Assembly (NCBI GenBank): GCA_030651375.1 | Contig: JAUSFM010000011.1 | Coordinates: 1-64,000, forward strand | DNA length: 64,000 nucleotides | DNA from: Candidatus Woesearchaeota archaeon | Lineage (GTDB): Archaea > Nanobdellota > Nanobdellia > Woesearchaeales > UBA12501 | Direction: 5' to 3' | Shown here: in pieces, positions 8,370 to 16,938 of the stretch | How positions within the stretch are numbered: the stretch's first letter is position 1 | Layout of the letters: every line of letters begins with the position of its first letter | Notes under the pieces: generated by a model | What the model was told of the DNA's origin: nothing | The model's input: only the letters and a program-made list of their open reading frames with translations | Databases searched by the model: none | Position numbers and translations under genes: made by a program

Positions 8370-9260
8370 CTATGCCTCGTTTTTCCGCACGTCGGTTTCT
8401 TTTGACTCGCCGAGAATGCCGGTGGGCTTGAAGATAAGCATGATAATGAGTATAAGGAATGAGATTGCAGGTTTGTAGCCAGACGGGATGAACCAAATAC
8501 CAATATTTTCTGCAAGGCCAATAACAAAGGCGCCAAGCACGGCGCCATGAATGTTCCCAATACCGCCGACAACCGCTGCACTAAATGCGGCAATGCCCAA
8601 CGCCACACCCATCGTCGGCTGAATCGTTTGCTCGACGCCGATAAGCACACCGGCAAGCGCTGCCAGTGCAGAGCCAAGCGCGAAGGTGAACATGATAACT
8701 CTATCAACATTGATGCCGAGGGTTAATGCAAGTGAAAGGTTGTCGGTTACTGCCCGCATTGCCTTGCCCATTTTTGTGTATTTCAGGAAGAGGAAAAGAA
8801 ATGCCAAGACAATGGCGGTGGTGACGATGATAACGAGTTGATGGTTCGTGACCATTGCGCCGAGAATTTCACGGCCCACCGTCACATTGCCGGTGCGCAG
8901 TGTTCGAATGTCACCACCCCAGATGATAAGCGCAACGCTCTGCAGCAGCAATGACATCGCCACTGCCGTAACAAGCGGCGCAATTTTCCCGGAAAACCGC
9001 AGCGGACGATATGCAACGCGCTCGATGATGATTCCCAGCAATGCTGCAAGTGCCATGGCAATAACCGCTGCCATCCATAACGGAAGCGCAAAGACGTGCA
9101 CACCCGTGTACGCAAAATACGCACCCATCATCAAAATTTCTCCGTGTGCGAAATTAATGAATTTCAGAATGCCGTACACCATCGTATAGCCAAGTGCCAC
9201 GAGCGCATAAATAGCTCCTGCAATGATGCCGTTCGCAATGAGCTGGGCGAGGAGAGACAT
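8370..9260 (-). CDS. livH: branched-chain amino acid ABC transporter permease LivH
   Basis: This 296-residue permease opens with the LivH hallmark GAIYALVALGYTMVYGI and contains FAHGEILMMGAY and ERVAYRPLR. It is first of livHMGF. It has its own TATA box at 9281-9292, separate from livK, which lies about 730 bases further upstream on the same strand with unrelated plus-strand genes between. LivH and LivM together form the membrane channel. Confidence 0.95.
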   Translation of the reverse strand: MSLLAQLIANGIIAGAIYALVALGYTMVYGILKFINFAHGEILMMGAYFAYTGVHVFALPLWMAAVIAMALAALLGIIIERVAYRPLRFSGKIAPLVTAVAMSLLLQSVALIIWGGDIRTLRTGNVTVGREILGAMVTNHQLVIIVTTAIVLAFLFLFLKYTKMGKAMRAVTDNLSLALTLGINVDRVIMFTFALGSALAALAGVLIGVEQTIQPTMGVALGIAAFSAAVVGGIGNIHGAVLGAFVIGLAENIGIWFIPSGYKPAISFLILIIMLIFKPTGILGESKETDVRKNEA

Positions 9261-9278
9261 GAATACGTTGGTTTAGAA

Positions 9279-9294
9279 GCCGGTTTAAATAGTT
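9279..9294 (-). promoter_or_regulatory. livHMGF promoter TATA box
   Basis: The minus strand reads AACTATTTAAACC here, about 20-30 bases before the livH ATG at 9260. This archaeal BRE/TATA-like element shows that the permease-ATPase genes can be transcribed independently of livK. Confidence 0.6.
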
Positions 9295-9382
9295 TTTGAA
9301 GGAGATTAAGTTTGAGATGATCCTTGAAAAACAGAAATGAACTGTCAAAAGATTTATATAACTCCTGAATATTTTCGGTTGG

Positions 9383-9652
9383 ATGAGTAATAAAGAAAAA
9401 ACAAAAATGAGTTTATGGAGTAAGATATGGAAGAGTCTAGCTGCTCTAGCCATAGTGTATGGTTTACTTAGTATAACTGGATTGACCATAAAATTTGACC
9501 TATGGATATTTGTGTTGGTAGCAGTAATATTCTTTGCAGTCTATTGGCATTTACTTGAGCAATTAAAGGATAAAATTGATTTTATCAAAAAATATTTTTT
9601 AGAACTTCAAAAAGACATAAAATATATAAAAACAAAGATAGATAACAAGTGA
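9383..9652 (+). CDS. small two-helix membrane protein, unknown
   Basis: The 89-residue protein has a short basic start, two hydrophobic segments (about residues 18-34 and 38-55) and a charged, probably helical lysine-rich tail. I recognise no family. A strong TATA box (GATTTATATAAC, about 9350-9361) lies about 25 bases before the ATG, so the mRNA should be nearly leaderless. Codon use is AT-rich compared with the liv genes on both sides, and the strand is opposite to them. With the next two tiny genes it forms a small island inside the liv locus, possibly acquired. Confidence 0.65.
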   Translation: MSNKEKTKMSLWSKIWKSLAALAIVYGLLSITGLTIKFDLWIFVLVAVIFFAVYWHLLEQLKDKIDFIKKYFLELQKDIKYIKTKIDNK

Positions 9653-9657
9653 TTATA

Positions 9658-9777
9658 ATGACCTTATCCAAAAAAGCAAAATTAAATCTTGTAGCTAATT
9701 TGAAAGAGATAATTCTAGCTGCTTTACTGTTGTACATACTGTGGGCAATTATAAAGACACTTTATCTTGGTGGATAG
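9658..9777 (+). CDS. 39-residue single-helix membrane peptide, unknown
   Basis: The frame begins MTLSKKAKLNLVANLKEII, then has a hydrophobic helix (ILAALLLYILWAIIKTLYL) and stops. It starts five bases after the previous gene ends, so co-translation is likely. It is AT-rich like its neighbours. Lack of homology and short length make this a moderate call; spacing and membrane character support it. Confidence 0.45.
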   Translation: MTLSKKAKLNLVANLKEIILAALLLYILWAIIKTLYLGG

Positions 9778-9814
9778 AAAAACTGATCAGTATATCCTCA
9801 AAAGGTGATGAGCA

Positions 9815-9943
9815 ATGCAGATACCAATAGAACTAATAACATTTCTGATTACAATAATAGTTGGAGGATATCTGATACTCAAAGTAAGATCTATATTAAA
9901 ACGGAAGATAGCAGAATATGTGAAGCAAAAGTACCAGAGATAG
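9815..9943 (+). CDS. 42-residue single-helix membrane peptide, unknown
   Basis: It begins MQIPIELITFLITIIVGGYL with one hydrophobic segment, then a basic amphipathic tail (VRSILKRKIAEYVKQKYQR). A good ribosome-binding site, AAAGGTGATG (9801-9810), lies just before the ATG. It is third in a row of tiny membrane-protein genes between livH and livK. The design resembles small membrane peptides such as type I toxins or phage-derived proteins, but nothing in the sequence decides this. Confidence 0.45.
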   Translation: MQIPIELITFLITIIVGGYLILKVRSILKRKIAEYVKQKYQR

Positions 9944-9988
9944 AAACAATGCTCAGAAGAGAAAGAAAATAAAAAAATAATTAAAAGT

Positions 9989-11101
9989 TTATTCCTGCTT
10001 CACAAATTTGCCATCCTTAACGACGAAGAGGTCGTAGGATTTTTCTACTTCACCGAATTCATCGAATTCAAAGGTCCCTGATACGCCGTTGTATTCGCCC
10101 ATCTGGTTGAGGTAGTCTTTGATGGCTGATCCTGTGCAGTCGGTCTTGGCGCAGGCATTCAGCAGAATCATCGTTGCGTCCCATGTTTCAGGGTTGTACG
10201 CTGATGAATCCTTGTTGTATTTTGCCTTGAATTTTTCATTCAGCGCCGTGAGTTCTGCAGATTCAGGAACCGCAGGCAGCGTCACGGTAAATCCTTCAGC
10301 CGCGTCGCCCGCATTCGTGAGCACGGTGTCGTCTTTGGACGCATCCGCACCAACGAGTGTTGCCGTAATGCCAAGTTCTTTAATCTGCTTGAGCACAATG
10401 GGCGCTTCGGCAGGGAACAGAGGCATATAGATTGCGTCGGGATTGAACTCTTTTATTTTGGTCAGCTGGGTACGTACATCGTTACTGCCCGGCTCAAGAG
10501 ACTCAACCGTTACATCAAGGCCAAGCTTTTTTGCTTCGTTAACAAAGACACCGCTGATGCCAACGCCCCAGTCGTCATTTCTAAACAAGACACCAACTTT
10601 TTTGGCGCCTGATCCCTTGACTAATGCAGCTGCCTTTTTCCCTTGGCCAGCGTCAGAAGGCACGACACGGAAGACATAGTCTCCTGCATCTTTTATTTTC
10701 GGGCTTGTCGCACCGTAGGAAAGCATAACAACCTGTGCCGGCTCTGCAATCGGCGCAGTGGCGAGCAATGCAGACGAGCACAGCGTTCCAATTATTGCGG
10801 ATACTTTGTCCTGATCAATCAATTTCTGCGCAACAGTCGTCGCGGTTTTTCCTTCACAGCGGTCGTCTTCAAAAACAATGTCTATTTTCTTGTCGCTGTT
10901 TGCATTGAATTCCTCCAATGCCAGTTCTGCTGTTTCTCGGTTCGGAACACCGATGGACGCGGCATCACCGGTCTGCGGGCCCATGAAGCCGAGCTTGTAA
11001 TTTTGCGTGGTGACTTCACTGCGTTTCTGCACTGTGCATCCTGTGAGCAGGAGCAGCAGGGCAACAGAAACAATCATCAGAAAAGAATGTTGTTTGTTCA
11101 T
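9989..11101 (-). CDS. livK: branched-chain amino acid ABC transporter substrate-binding lipoprotein LivK
   Basis: This 370-residue protein has a signal peptide ending in the lipobox LLTGC (Cys22), so it should be membrane-anchored. It then has the periplasmic-binding type 1 fold with KLGFMGPQTGDAASIG near the start, typical of the HAAT receptor family. It delivers amino acids to LivHMGF encoded further downstream. It has its own TATA box (TCTTTATAAATCC, about 11147-11159) and is separated from livHMGF by the small plus-strand genes at 9383-9943. Confidence 0.93.
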   Translation of the reverse strand: MNKQHSFLMIVSVALLLLLTGCTVQKRSEVTTQNYKLGFMGPQTGDAASIGVPNRETAELALEEFNANSDKKIDIVFEDDRCEGKTATTVAQKLIDQDKVSAIIGTLCSSALLATAPIAEPAQVVMLSYGATSPKIKDAGDYVFRVVPSDAGQGKKAAALVKGSGAKKVGVLFRNDDWGVGISGVFVNEAKKLGLDVTVESLEPGSNDVRTQLTKIKEFNPDAIYMPLFPAEAPIVLKQIKELGITATLVGADASKDDTVLTNAGDAAEGFTVTLPAVPESAELTALNEKFKAKYNKDSSAYNPETWDATMILLNACAKTDCTGSAIKDYLNQMGEYNGVSGTFEFDEFGEVEKSYDLFVVKDGKFVKQE

Positions 11102-11150
11102 TGTTCAAACCCCCCATGTTGATTAATGAGGGAATAAAGTAATGCTGGAT

Positions 11151-11543
11151 TTATAAAGATTGTTGTGAAACGATTGATTGGCACTCCTCACAAATGCCCG
11201 TAACTTCAATCTGAAAATGGCAAATGCTTCCTTTGAGTTTGTTTTGCAGAAAACCAATATCCTTCACGGCAAAGTGAGAGGTGGCGCCGCATTTTTCACA
11301 GATAAAGTGGCAGTGGCTGGTAAAGGTAGTTGAGTAGATTATTTTTCCATTGCATGAAAACGAGCACAGTGTGCTGGCGGCCTGTGACTCTTTCAAAAAA
11401 CGGTACACAGTTGCTATGCCGATATCGGCATCCCTGCGGTGTGCCTTTTTGAATAAGTCAGGGGCAGTGAAAAAAGCATGCGTACCGCTGACCAGCGTCG
11501 TGAGCAGCTGTTTCTGTTTTGTTTTCCGCGAGATTCTGCCCAT
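11151..11543 (-). CDS. Fur-family metal-dependent regulator (probable Zur/Fur)
   Basis: This 130-residue protein has an N-terminal winged helix with IGIATVYRFLKES, the Fur-family recognition helix, and a C-terminal dimerisation part with two CxxC pairs (CEKC and CEEC) that bind structural zinc, plus HCHF metal-site histidines. It is divergent from a ZIP transporter with a short shared intergenic region carrying an inverted repeat. Control of zinc or another divalent metal is the simplest reading; Fur, Zur or PerR cannot be told apart here. Confidence 0.9.
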   Translation of the reverse strand: MGRISRKTKQKQLLTTLVSGTHAFFTAPDLFKKAHRRDADIGIATVYRFLKESQAASTLCSFSCNGKIIYSTTFTSHCHFICEKCGATSHFAVKDIGFLQNKLKGSICHFQIEVTGICEECQSIVSQQSL

Positions 11544-11549
11544 TATTGA

Positions 11550-11564
11550 TACTGAATATCAGTA
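11550..11564. promoter_or_regulatory. inverted-repeat operator between Fur-family gene and ZIP gene
   Basis: TACTGA-ATA-TCAGTA is a perfect 6-bp inverted repeat with a 3-base spacer. It begins seven bases from the regulator start and sits just before the ZIP TATA-like element (AATATTTAAAAATAT, 11564-11578). A Fur-family dimer bound here could repress both genes (inference). Confidence 0.6.
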
Positions 11565-11597
11565 ATATTTAAAAATATCGGTTTCTTACGAGTAGGT

Positions 11598-12350
11598 ATG
11601 GCATCCATCTGGGTATACACGATCATCAGCGTTCTGGTAGTCAGCCTTATTTCCCTCGTCGGGTTGATAACACTGGCGATTACATCCAACCGGCTCAAAA
11701 AAGTGCTTATTTACCTCGTCAGCTTTGCTGCGGGCGCCTTGTTCGGAGACGCGTTCCTCCATCTCCTTCCGGAAGCTGTGGAACATGCAGGGGGCCTCAC
11801 CGTGCAGTTGTCGCTGTATGTACTCGGCGGCATTGGACTTATGTTTGTTGTTGAGAAGGTTATCCGCTGGCGACACTGCCACATCCACATGGAAACCGCG
11901 CATCACCACCCGTTCGCGCTCATGAACCTGTATGGAGATGCGGTGCATAATTTTATCGACGGCCTCATCATCGGCGCGAGCTACCTTGCCAGCATCCCGG
12001 TGGGGATTACCACCACCATCGCCGTCATTCTCCACGAAATTCCGCAAGAGCTCGGCGATTTTGGCGTGCTGCTCCACGGCGGATTTTCCAAAATGAAAGC
12101 GTTATTTTTTAATCTCCTCACTGCGCTCACTGCAGTTCTGGGCGCAATAATTGCGCTCTTGTTGAGCGGATCAGCAGAGAATCTCACCGCGTTTTTCATT
12201 CCGTTTGCTGCAGGCGTGTTTATTTACATCGCCGGCTCTGACCTGATTCCAGAACTGCATAAGGATGCCGGAGCAAAAGAATCGCTGCTGCAATTCTGCG
12301 CGTTTGCCGTGGGTATTGGCTTCATGGCACTGATGCTGTTGATGGAGTAG
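11598..12350 (+). CDS. ZIP-family divalent metal transporter
   Basis: This 250-residue membrane protein has eight likely helices. Helix IV carries HNFIDGLIIG and helix V HEIPQELGDF, the binuclear metal-binding motifs of ZIP transporters. A histidine-rich loop (HCHIHMETAHHH) lies between helices III and IV. It probably imports zinc, iron or manganese into the cytoplasm. The divergent Fur-family gene and shared dyad suggest metal-dependent repression. Confidence 0.93.
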   Translation: MASIWVYTIISVLVVSLISLVGLITLAITSNRLKKVLIYLVSFAAGALFGDAFLHLLPEAVEHAGGLTVQLSLYVLGGIGLMFVVEKVIRWRHCHIHMETAHHHPFALMNLYGDAVHNFIDGLIIGASYLASIPVGITTTIAVILHEIPQELGDFGVLLHGGFSKMKALFFNLLTALTAVLGAIIALLLSGSAENLTAFFIPFAAGVFIYIAGSDLIPELHKDAGAKESLLQFCAFAVGIGFMALMLLME

Positions 12351-12471
12351 GCATCACATCGTCACCTGATACTGTTCTTGTCCATCGTATCTATTCCAGA
12401 ATACATATACGAGGCAAACAAATTTTATATAAACAGGTAACGGAATGTAGAAAAAAACAGGTGGTGATAGT

Positions 12472-13893
12472 ATGTCTGATGTTCGAACGGTTCTTCAAAA
12501 AATAAAAAATGAAAATCTCGACATGGTTGACGTCAAATTCGTTGACCTCCATGGTATTTGGCAGCATTTTAGCATTCCGGCAACTGAATTGAGCGAAGAC
12601 ACCTTTGAAAACGGCCTTGGCTTTGACGGCAGTTCCATTCGCGGGTTTCAGGAAATCAATGAAAGCGACATGCTCCTCATGCCCGACCCTTCAACAGCCT
12701 TTACCGATCCTTTCTCCTCAAAAACGATTAGTCTTATCTGCACAATAAAAGATCCAGTCACCAAAGAAAAATATTCACGCGACCCGCGGTACATCGCCGA
12801 GAAAGCAGCAGAGCACCTCAAGAAAACCGGCGTTGGTGACATCAGCTACTGGGGGCCTGAAGCGGAATTTTTTATCTTCGACAGCGTACGCTACAGCCAG
12901 AATGAGTATAGTTCTTGTCATGCCATCAATTCTGAAGAAGGGATTTGGAACAGCGGCAGAGAAAACGAAAAAGACAATCCAAACCTCGGCTTCAAAATCC
13001 CCCACAAACAAGGATATTTTCCCGTGCCGCCCAGTGACACGCTGCAAGAGCTGCGCAATGACATCATCCGAACAATGATACGATGCGGCATTCACATTGA
13101 AGTGCACCACCACGAAGTCGCCACCGCTGGCCAGTGCGAGATTGATATGCGCTTTGATTCGTTGGTGCAGATGGCAGACAAGCTGATGCTGTACAAGTAC
13201 ATTGTCAAAAATGTTGCACGATCCCACGGCAAGACCGCAACGTTCATGCCGAAGCCGATTTTCAACGACAACGGCTCGGGCATGCACTGCCACCAGAGCA
13301 TCTGGAAAGACGGCAAAAATGTGTTTTTTGATGCACAGGGATATGCAGGCATCAGCCAGACCGCGAAGTGGTACATCGGCGGCCTGCTGAAACATGCGCC
13401 GGCGCTGTGCGCTTTCATCGCGCCGGGCACCAACAGTTACAAACGGCTCGTGCCGGGTTTCGAAGCGCCGGTGAATCTGGTGTACAGCCAGCGCAACAGA
13501 AGCGCCGCAGTGCGAATTCCTTTATACTCGCAGAGTGAAAAGGCAAAGCGCATTGAATTCAGGACACCGGATCCCAGCTGCAATCCGTATCTTGCGTTCG
13601 CGGCCATGCTGATGGCCGGGCTTGATGGAGTGAAAAACAAAATTGATCCGGGCGAGCCAACCGACGTGAACCTGTACGAGCTTGAAGGAGAAGCCGCGGC
13701 AAAAATAAAATCAGTGCCCAGCTCACTGAAAGATGCGCTCGAAGCGCTCAAGGCAGACCACGCCTTCCTGCTCGACGGAGGGGTGTTCACCAAAGACCTG
13801 ATTGATACATGGATCAAATTGAAGACTGAAGAAGTGGACGCGATACGGCTCCGGCCGCATCCGTGGGAGTTCCACTTGTATTATGATGCATAA
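12472..13893 (+). CDS. glnA: glutamine synthetase type I
   Basis: This 473-residue enzyme makes glutamine from glutamate, ammonia and ATP. It has [10 protein letters not shown], the metal-site motif [21 protein letters not shown] and NRSAAVRIP. Length and the C-terminal segment [13 protein letters not shown] match the GSI-beta subtype; the tyrosine in NLYELE (Tyr402) aligns with the adenylylation site of bacterial enzymes. No adenylyltransferase gene is in the window, so modification cannot be assumed. A TATA box (AATTTTATATAAAC, about 12420-12433) and GGTGGTGAT precede the ATG. Confidence 0.97.
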   Translation: MSDVRTVLQKIKNENLDMVDVKFVDLHGIWQHFSIPATELSEDTFENGLGFDGSSIRGFQEINESDMLLMPDPSTAFTDPFSSKTISLICTIKDPVTKEKYSRDPRYIAEKAAEHLKKTGVGDISYWGPEAEFFIFDSVRYSQNEYSSCHAINSEEGIWNSGRENEKDNPNLGFKIPHKQGYFPVPPSDTLQELRNDIIRTMIRCGIHIEVHHHEVATAGQCEIDMRFDSLVQMADKLMLYKYIVKNVARSHGKTATFMPKPIFNDNGSGMHCHQSIWKDGKNVFFDAQGYAGISQTAKWYIGGLLKHAPALCAFIAPGTNSYKRLVPGFEAPVNLVYSQRNRSAAVRIPLYSQSEKAKRIEFRTPDPSCNPYLAFAAMLMAGLDGVKNKIDPGEPTDVNLYELEGEAAAKIKSVPSSLKDALEALKADHAFLLDGGVFTKDLIDTWIKLKTEEVDAIRLRPHPWEFHLYYDA

Positions 13894-13925
13894 CATTTTT
13901 ATTCTTATTCTTCTTTTTTATATCC

Positions 13926-14277
<352 letters not shown>

Positions 14278-14291
<14 letters not shown>

Positions 14292-14880
14292 GCAAATAAG
14301 CACTGGCATCTGCAATAGGCGTACCGCGCTCTAATTGGCGTGCACGTATCTCTCTTTCTGAAGCAAGGGCAAGCATGGTGCCCGGTTTTTTTAATTCTGT
14401 GCGGAGATACTGTTCATATTCCGGAACAAAACGAACTTCAAATATTTCACCCAAACGATTAGTTGCATGGATAGCAACACCTTCGCGAATAGTAGTATAA
14501 TGGTCACAAATTCGCTGCACGCGCTCAACCTGAAGAGCGTCGTCTGAAAAATCAGGCAGACCATAGCAGGTTAATTCTTCACGAAGTTCACGAACAGGTG
14601 ATGTTTCTCTTTCCTCACCACGTCTGTACCAGTCTTTAAATGCATGAAAATTTTCTGGAGGAAGATACAAACGAAGGTCGTTTGTTTCTGGCTTTTCAAA
14701 CTCTGCGTCAATGCTTTTTAAGAACGGGCGCGCAGACTCATGAAATTCCAATGCGCCGCCCAGCGGCGCAAATTCGAGTATGCCTTGAATTCGACGTGAG
14801 CTTGTCAGGTCAAGAAGCAATCTGCCATCAAGGCCAATGCGGCTCCATGCCACGGCACACACGCGAACGAGATCGGACAT
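14278..14880 (-). CDS. NUDIX-like protein, unknown substrate
   Basis: This 200-residue protein contains [32 protein letters not shown] and other NUDIX-like pieces. The RELREEL part fits the metal-binding half of a NUDIX box, but the full box is not canonical. The arrangement resembles the SMODS-associated NUDIX group of defence-linked proteins; this is a tentative family guess. The start at 14880 (MSDLVRVC) is preceded by a TATA box (GGTTTAAATACC) about 25 bases upstream; the longer frame to 14958 runs into the msrB-like fragment. The gene lies between msrB and a copy of the msrB 3' end, which suggests it arrived by insertion. Confidence 0.55.
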
Positions 14881-14929
14881 ACGGAGAAGCAAATAGCCGA
14901 CGGTATTTAAACCTTTCTTTATAAAGAAG

Positions 14930-14995
14930 CCGAAACAGACAGAGAAACGATACCGCATTAATTCGGGGGCGCTGGAGTTTGAAGAGAAGAATTAA
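14930..14995 (+). pseudogene. msrB 3'-end fragment (duplicate)
   Basis: The plus strand reads [19 protein letters not shown] then KN and a stop, matching the MsrB C terminus [19 protein letters not shown] at the same codon phase (14220-14291). The catalytic cysteine is replaced by arginine and everything upstream of the last 21 codons is missing, so it cannot be functional. It bounds the far side of the 14278-14880 gene. It could be a scar from insertion into msrB that restored the gene end, or a remnant of a second msrB. Confidence 0.8.
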
Positions 14996-15366
14996 TACGG
15001 CATTCGCACGTGTAGTTTTGGAACCACCTGAAAATGTTTTATATTTTTTGTCAGAAGTTCAGCATCATAAACAAGTGCTGTCGCGGCGATTAATGCATCA
15101 GGAAGAGCGAGGCCATAATCTCGAGACAAATCACCTCCAAGAACCGCAATAGGATTAGTAACCATTATCTTTTCCCAGCGGTGTAGAAAATGGAGCGTGA
15201 ATTCTTTTTTTCGTGCATCGGCACACTCTTTCCCGGCAATAAGCTCGGCTTCAGTAATTGCAGAAAAGATAACATCATCAGCGTCAGCAATGGATTCAAA
15301 AAAACGGATGGCAGGAGCATGCTTTCTTAAATGATCGATAAAAATGTTGGTATCAAGGAGCATCAT
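14992..15366 (-). CDS. vapC: PIN-domain toxin, VapC family
   Basis: This 124-residue protein has the PIN-domain acidic residues in LLDTNIFIDH near the start, a glutamate in ITEAELIAG, and LPDALIAATAL with aspartates near the end. These residues chelate the metal for RNA cleavage in VapC toxins. It overlaps the upstream antitoxin gene by an ATGA junction, the standard order antitoxin then toxin. Its target RNA cannot be read from the sequence. Confidence 0.9.
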   Translation of the reverse strand: MMLLDTNIFIDHLRKHAPAIRFFESIADADDVIFSAITEAELIAGKECADARKKEFTLHFLHRWEKIMVTNPIAVLGGDLSRDYGLALPDALIAATALVYDAELLTKNIKHFQVVPKLHVRMPY

Positions 15367-15614
15367 TGAAACTCACGTTTTCTTCGGGGCTCCCATGTTT
15401 TTCTCATCCGGTTTTCATATTCAACACCCGTTTCTTTTGTAGTGGTCCATAAACCTGCGGCAGCGTTAATAACGTCTTTGTTCAGTTTGAGGATATCAAC
15501 GCGGTCACCTTCTATTGCAAAGATGACACTGCCTCCTTCTTCGAGGCCTTTGAGTTCTCGTACATCCTTTGGGATGGTGACCTGCCAGTTCCGAGTTATT
15601 TTCGCAATGCCCAT
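15363..15614 (-). CDS. vapB: AbrB/MazE-type antitoxin, VapB family
   Basis: This 83-residue protein has an N-terminal swapped-hairpin AbrB domain (ITRNWQVTIPKDVRELKGL then GGSVIFAIEGDRVDI) that binds DNA as a dimer, and a C-terminal tail that would block the VapC active site. The stop overlaps the vapC start (ATGA). A TATA box (CTTTATATAGTA, about 15640-15651) lies upstream on the minus strand. Autoregulation by the VapBC complex is expected from the family. Confidence 0.9.
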   Translation of the reverse strand: MGIAKITRNWQVTIPKDVRELKGLEEGGSVIFAIEGDRVDILKLNKDVINAAAGLWTTTKETGVEYENRMRKTWEPRRKREFQ

Positions 15615-15793
15615 AGTAGAGAATATTAGTAATAATTACTATATAAAGTTTGTTATTTTAATGCCTCAAAACTCTTCAACATCCTCAAAGAACCATCCTT
15701 CCGGCTCGCCGATAACGCCGGCACATATTAGTAATCATCCATTAGTGGCGAATATAGAAAGGTTTATATACCCCCGTTAGTTTTTCCCTAATT

Positions 15794-16864
15794 ATGAGAA
15801 TAACCGTCCCAACTCTTGCACTGATTTTTGGATTTATAGCACCGCGTACTTCAGCTTCTGCACCACCCCCACAACACTTGGCTGATGCTGATTCTGCTGT
15901 CTTTGCTATGAATCTTGTTACTTCTTGCCGAGAAAATGGATTGAGTGCAGACCAATGCTATGACCTATCGCGGGACCAACACAACGAATGCTCAACAAAT
16001 TATAATTGTGTGAATCTGGTAAAAGAGCTTGCTCCCCATTGGCTGCCTCTTGCCACTACCAATCACGCAGCGCCAAGTGCTCCAGCGGTTCCTGCAAATG
16101 TCCTACCGATAACTCCTCCACCCACCCAACCTGCTGAAATTTCCCATCATACTCTTCCACTTCAATCAATAGATTCTGATCCTTATCAGTCTCTTCGGTT
16201 TGAGTCAACACCAACCAACGCAGTACTTACCGTAACAAAATTAACCTACAGTGACGCAAAAGCCAAATTTGACAGCAATGAATCCTACATATTTCAAGAT
16301 GGGGCTGGTAAAAGCGCACCAGATAATAATCCTGATATTATTGACGGAACAAAGGACGGTATGAATCTTGGAATAAATGGTGAAAGTACCCCGATTAGTC
16401 TTGAATTCGGAAATGAGTACCGCGCTCTTCGTGATGAAGTTGTTCAAAAATATTCTGACCAATTAAGAGAAGTTATGATAGGCCAACGTGAGGGAACATT
16501 TAACGTGTATAGGGTAAATACCATTCAGGAATTACCGACAGAGGCACAAAAAACCTTAACTGAAGTCATCAAACAAAACATGTCACCCTTTGACAAAAAA
16601 ACCAATCGCACATGGACTATTGTACTAGCGCAAGATAGCCGAGGCATAGAATATATTGCTGCCGGTTCAGAAGAAAAAGACATAACGAAGTGGTTCTATG
16701 CACACAACGAGGGATACGTCACTGATGGAGAACAAGTCAACCTGCTCAATCCAGCGGATTCCACTCAAGAAATGATAAAAAATCTTGTAACGCTCGCCGT
16801 TGAAATGGATAACCTACGACAGCGCCAAGACCAACAGACGCTGCATGTTAATTCAGGATTATAA
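15794..16864 (+). CDS. secreted protein, unknown
   Basis: The 356-residue protein starts with a likely Sec signal peptide (MRITVPTLALIFGFIAP, cleavage probably near residues 22-26). It has a short segment with four cysteines (about residues 44-71), a proline-rich linker (about residues 90-115) and a 240-residue globular part with no motif I recognise. A strong TATA box (GGTTTATATACC, about 15761-15772) lies about 25 bases before the ATG. Four cysteines in a short exported segment suggest disulfides. I cannot assign a function. Confidence 0.75.
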   Translation: MRITVPTLALIFGFIAPRTSASAPPPQHLADADSAVFAMNLVTSCRENGLSADQCYDLSRDQHNECSTNYNCVNLVKELAPHWLPLATTNHAAPSAPAVPANVLPITPPPTQPAEISHHTLPLQSIDSDPYQSLRFESTPTNAVLTVTKLTYSDAKAKFDSNESYIFQDGAGKSAPDNNPDIIDGTKDGMNLGINGESTPISLEFGNEYRALRDEVVQKYSDQLREVMIGQREGTFNVYRVNTIQELPTEAQKTLTEVIKQNMSPFDKKTNRTWTIVLAQDSRGIEYIAAGSEEKDITKWFYAHNEGYVTDGEQVNLLNPADSTQEMIKNLVTLAVEMDNLRQRQDQQTLHVNSGL

Positions 16865-16938
16865 TTCTTTCAGAACGAGAATCATTCACTTTGTGGCGGA
16901 CGAGGATGTGGATCATAACCAGAGGGGATATTTTTTAA

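Noticed and set aside
8369-8710. N-terminal extension of livM
   Set aside because: It lies inside livH in another frame and has low-complexity leucine/serine sequence; the ATG at 8368 fits the operon spacing.
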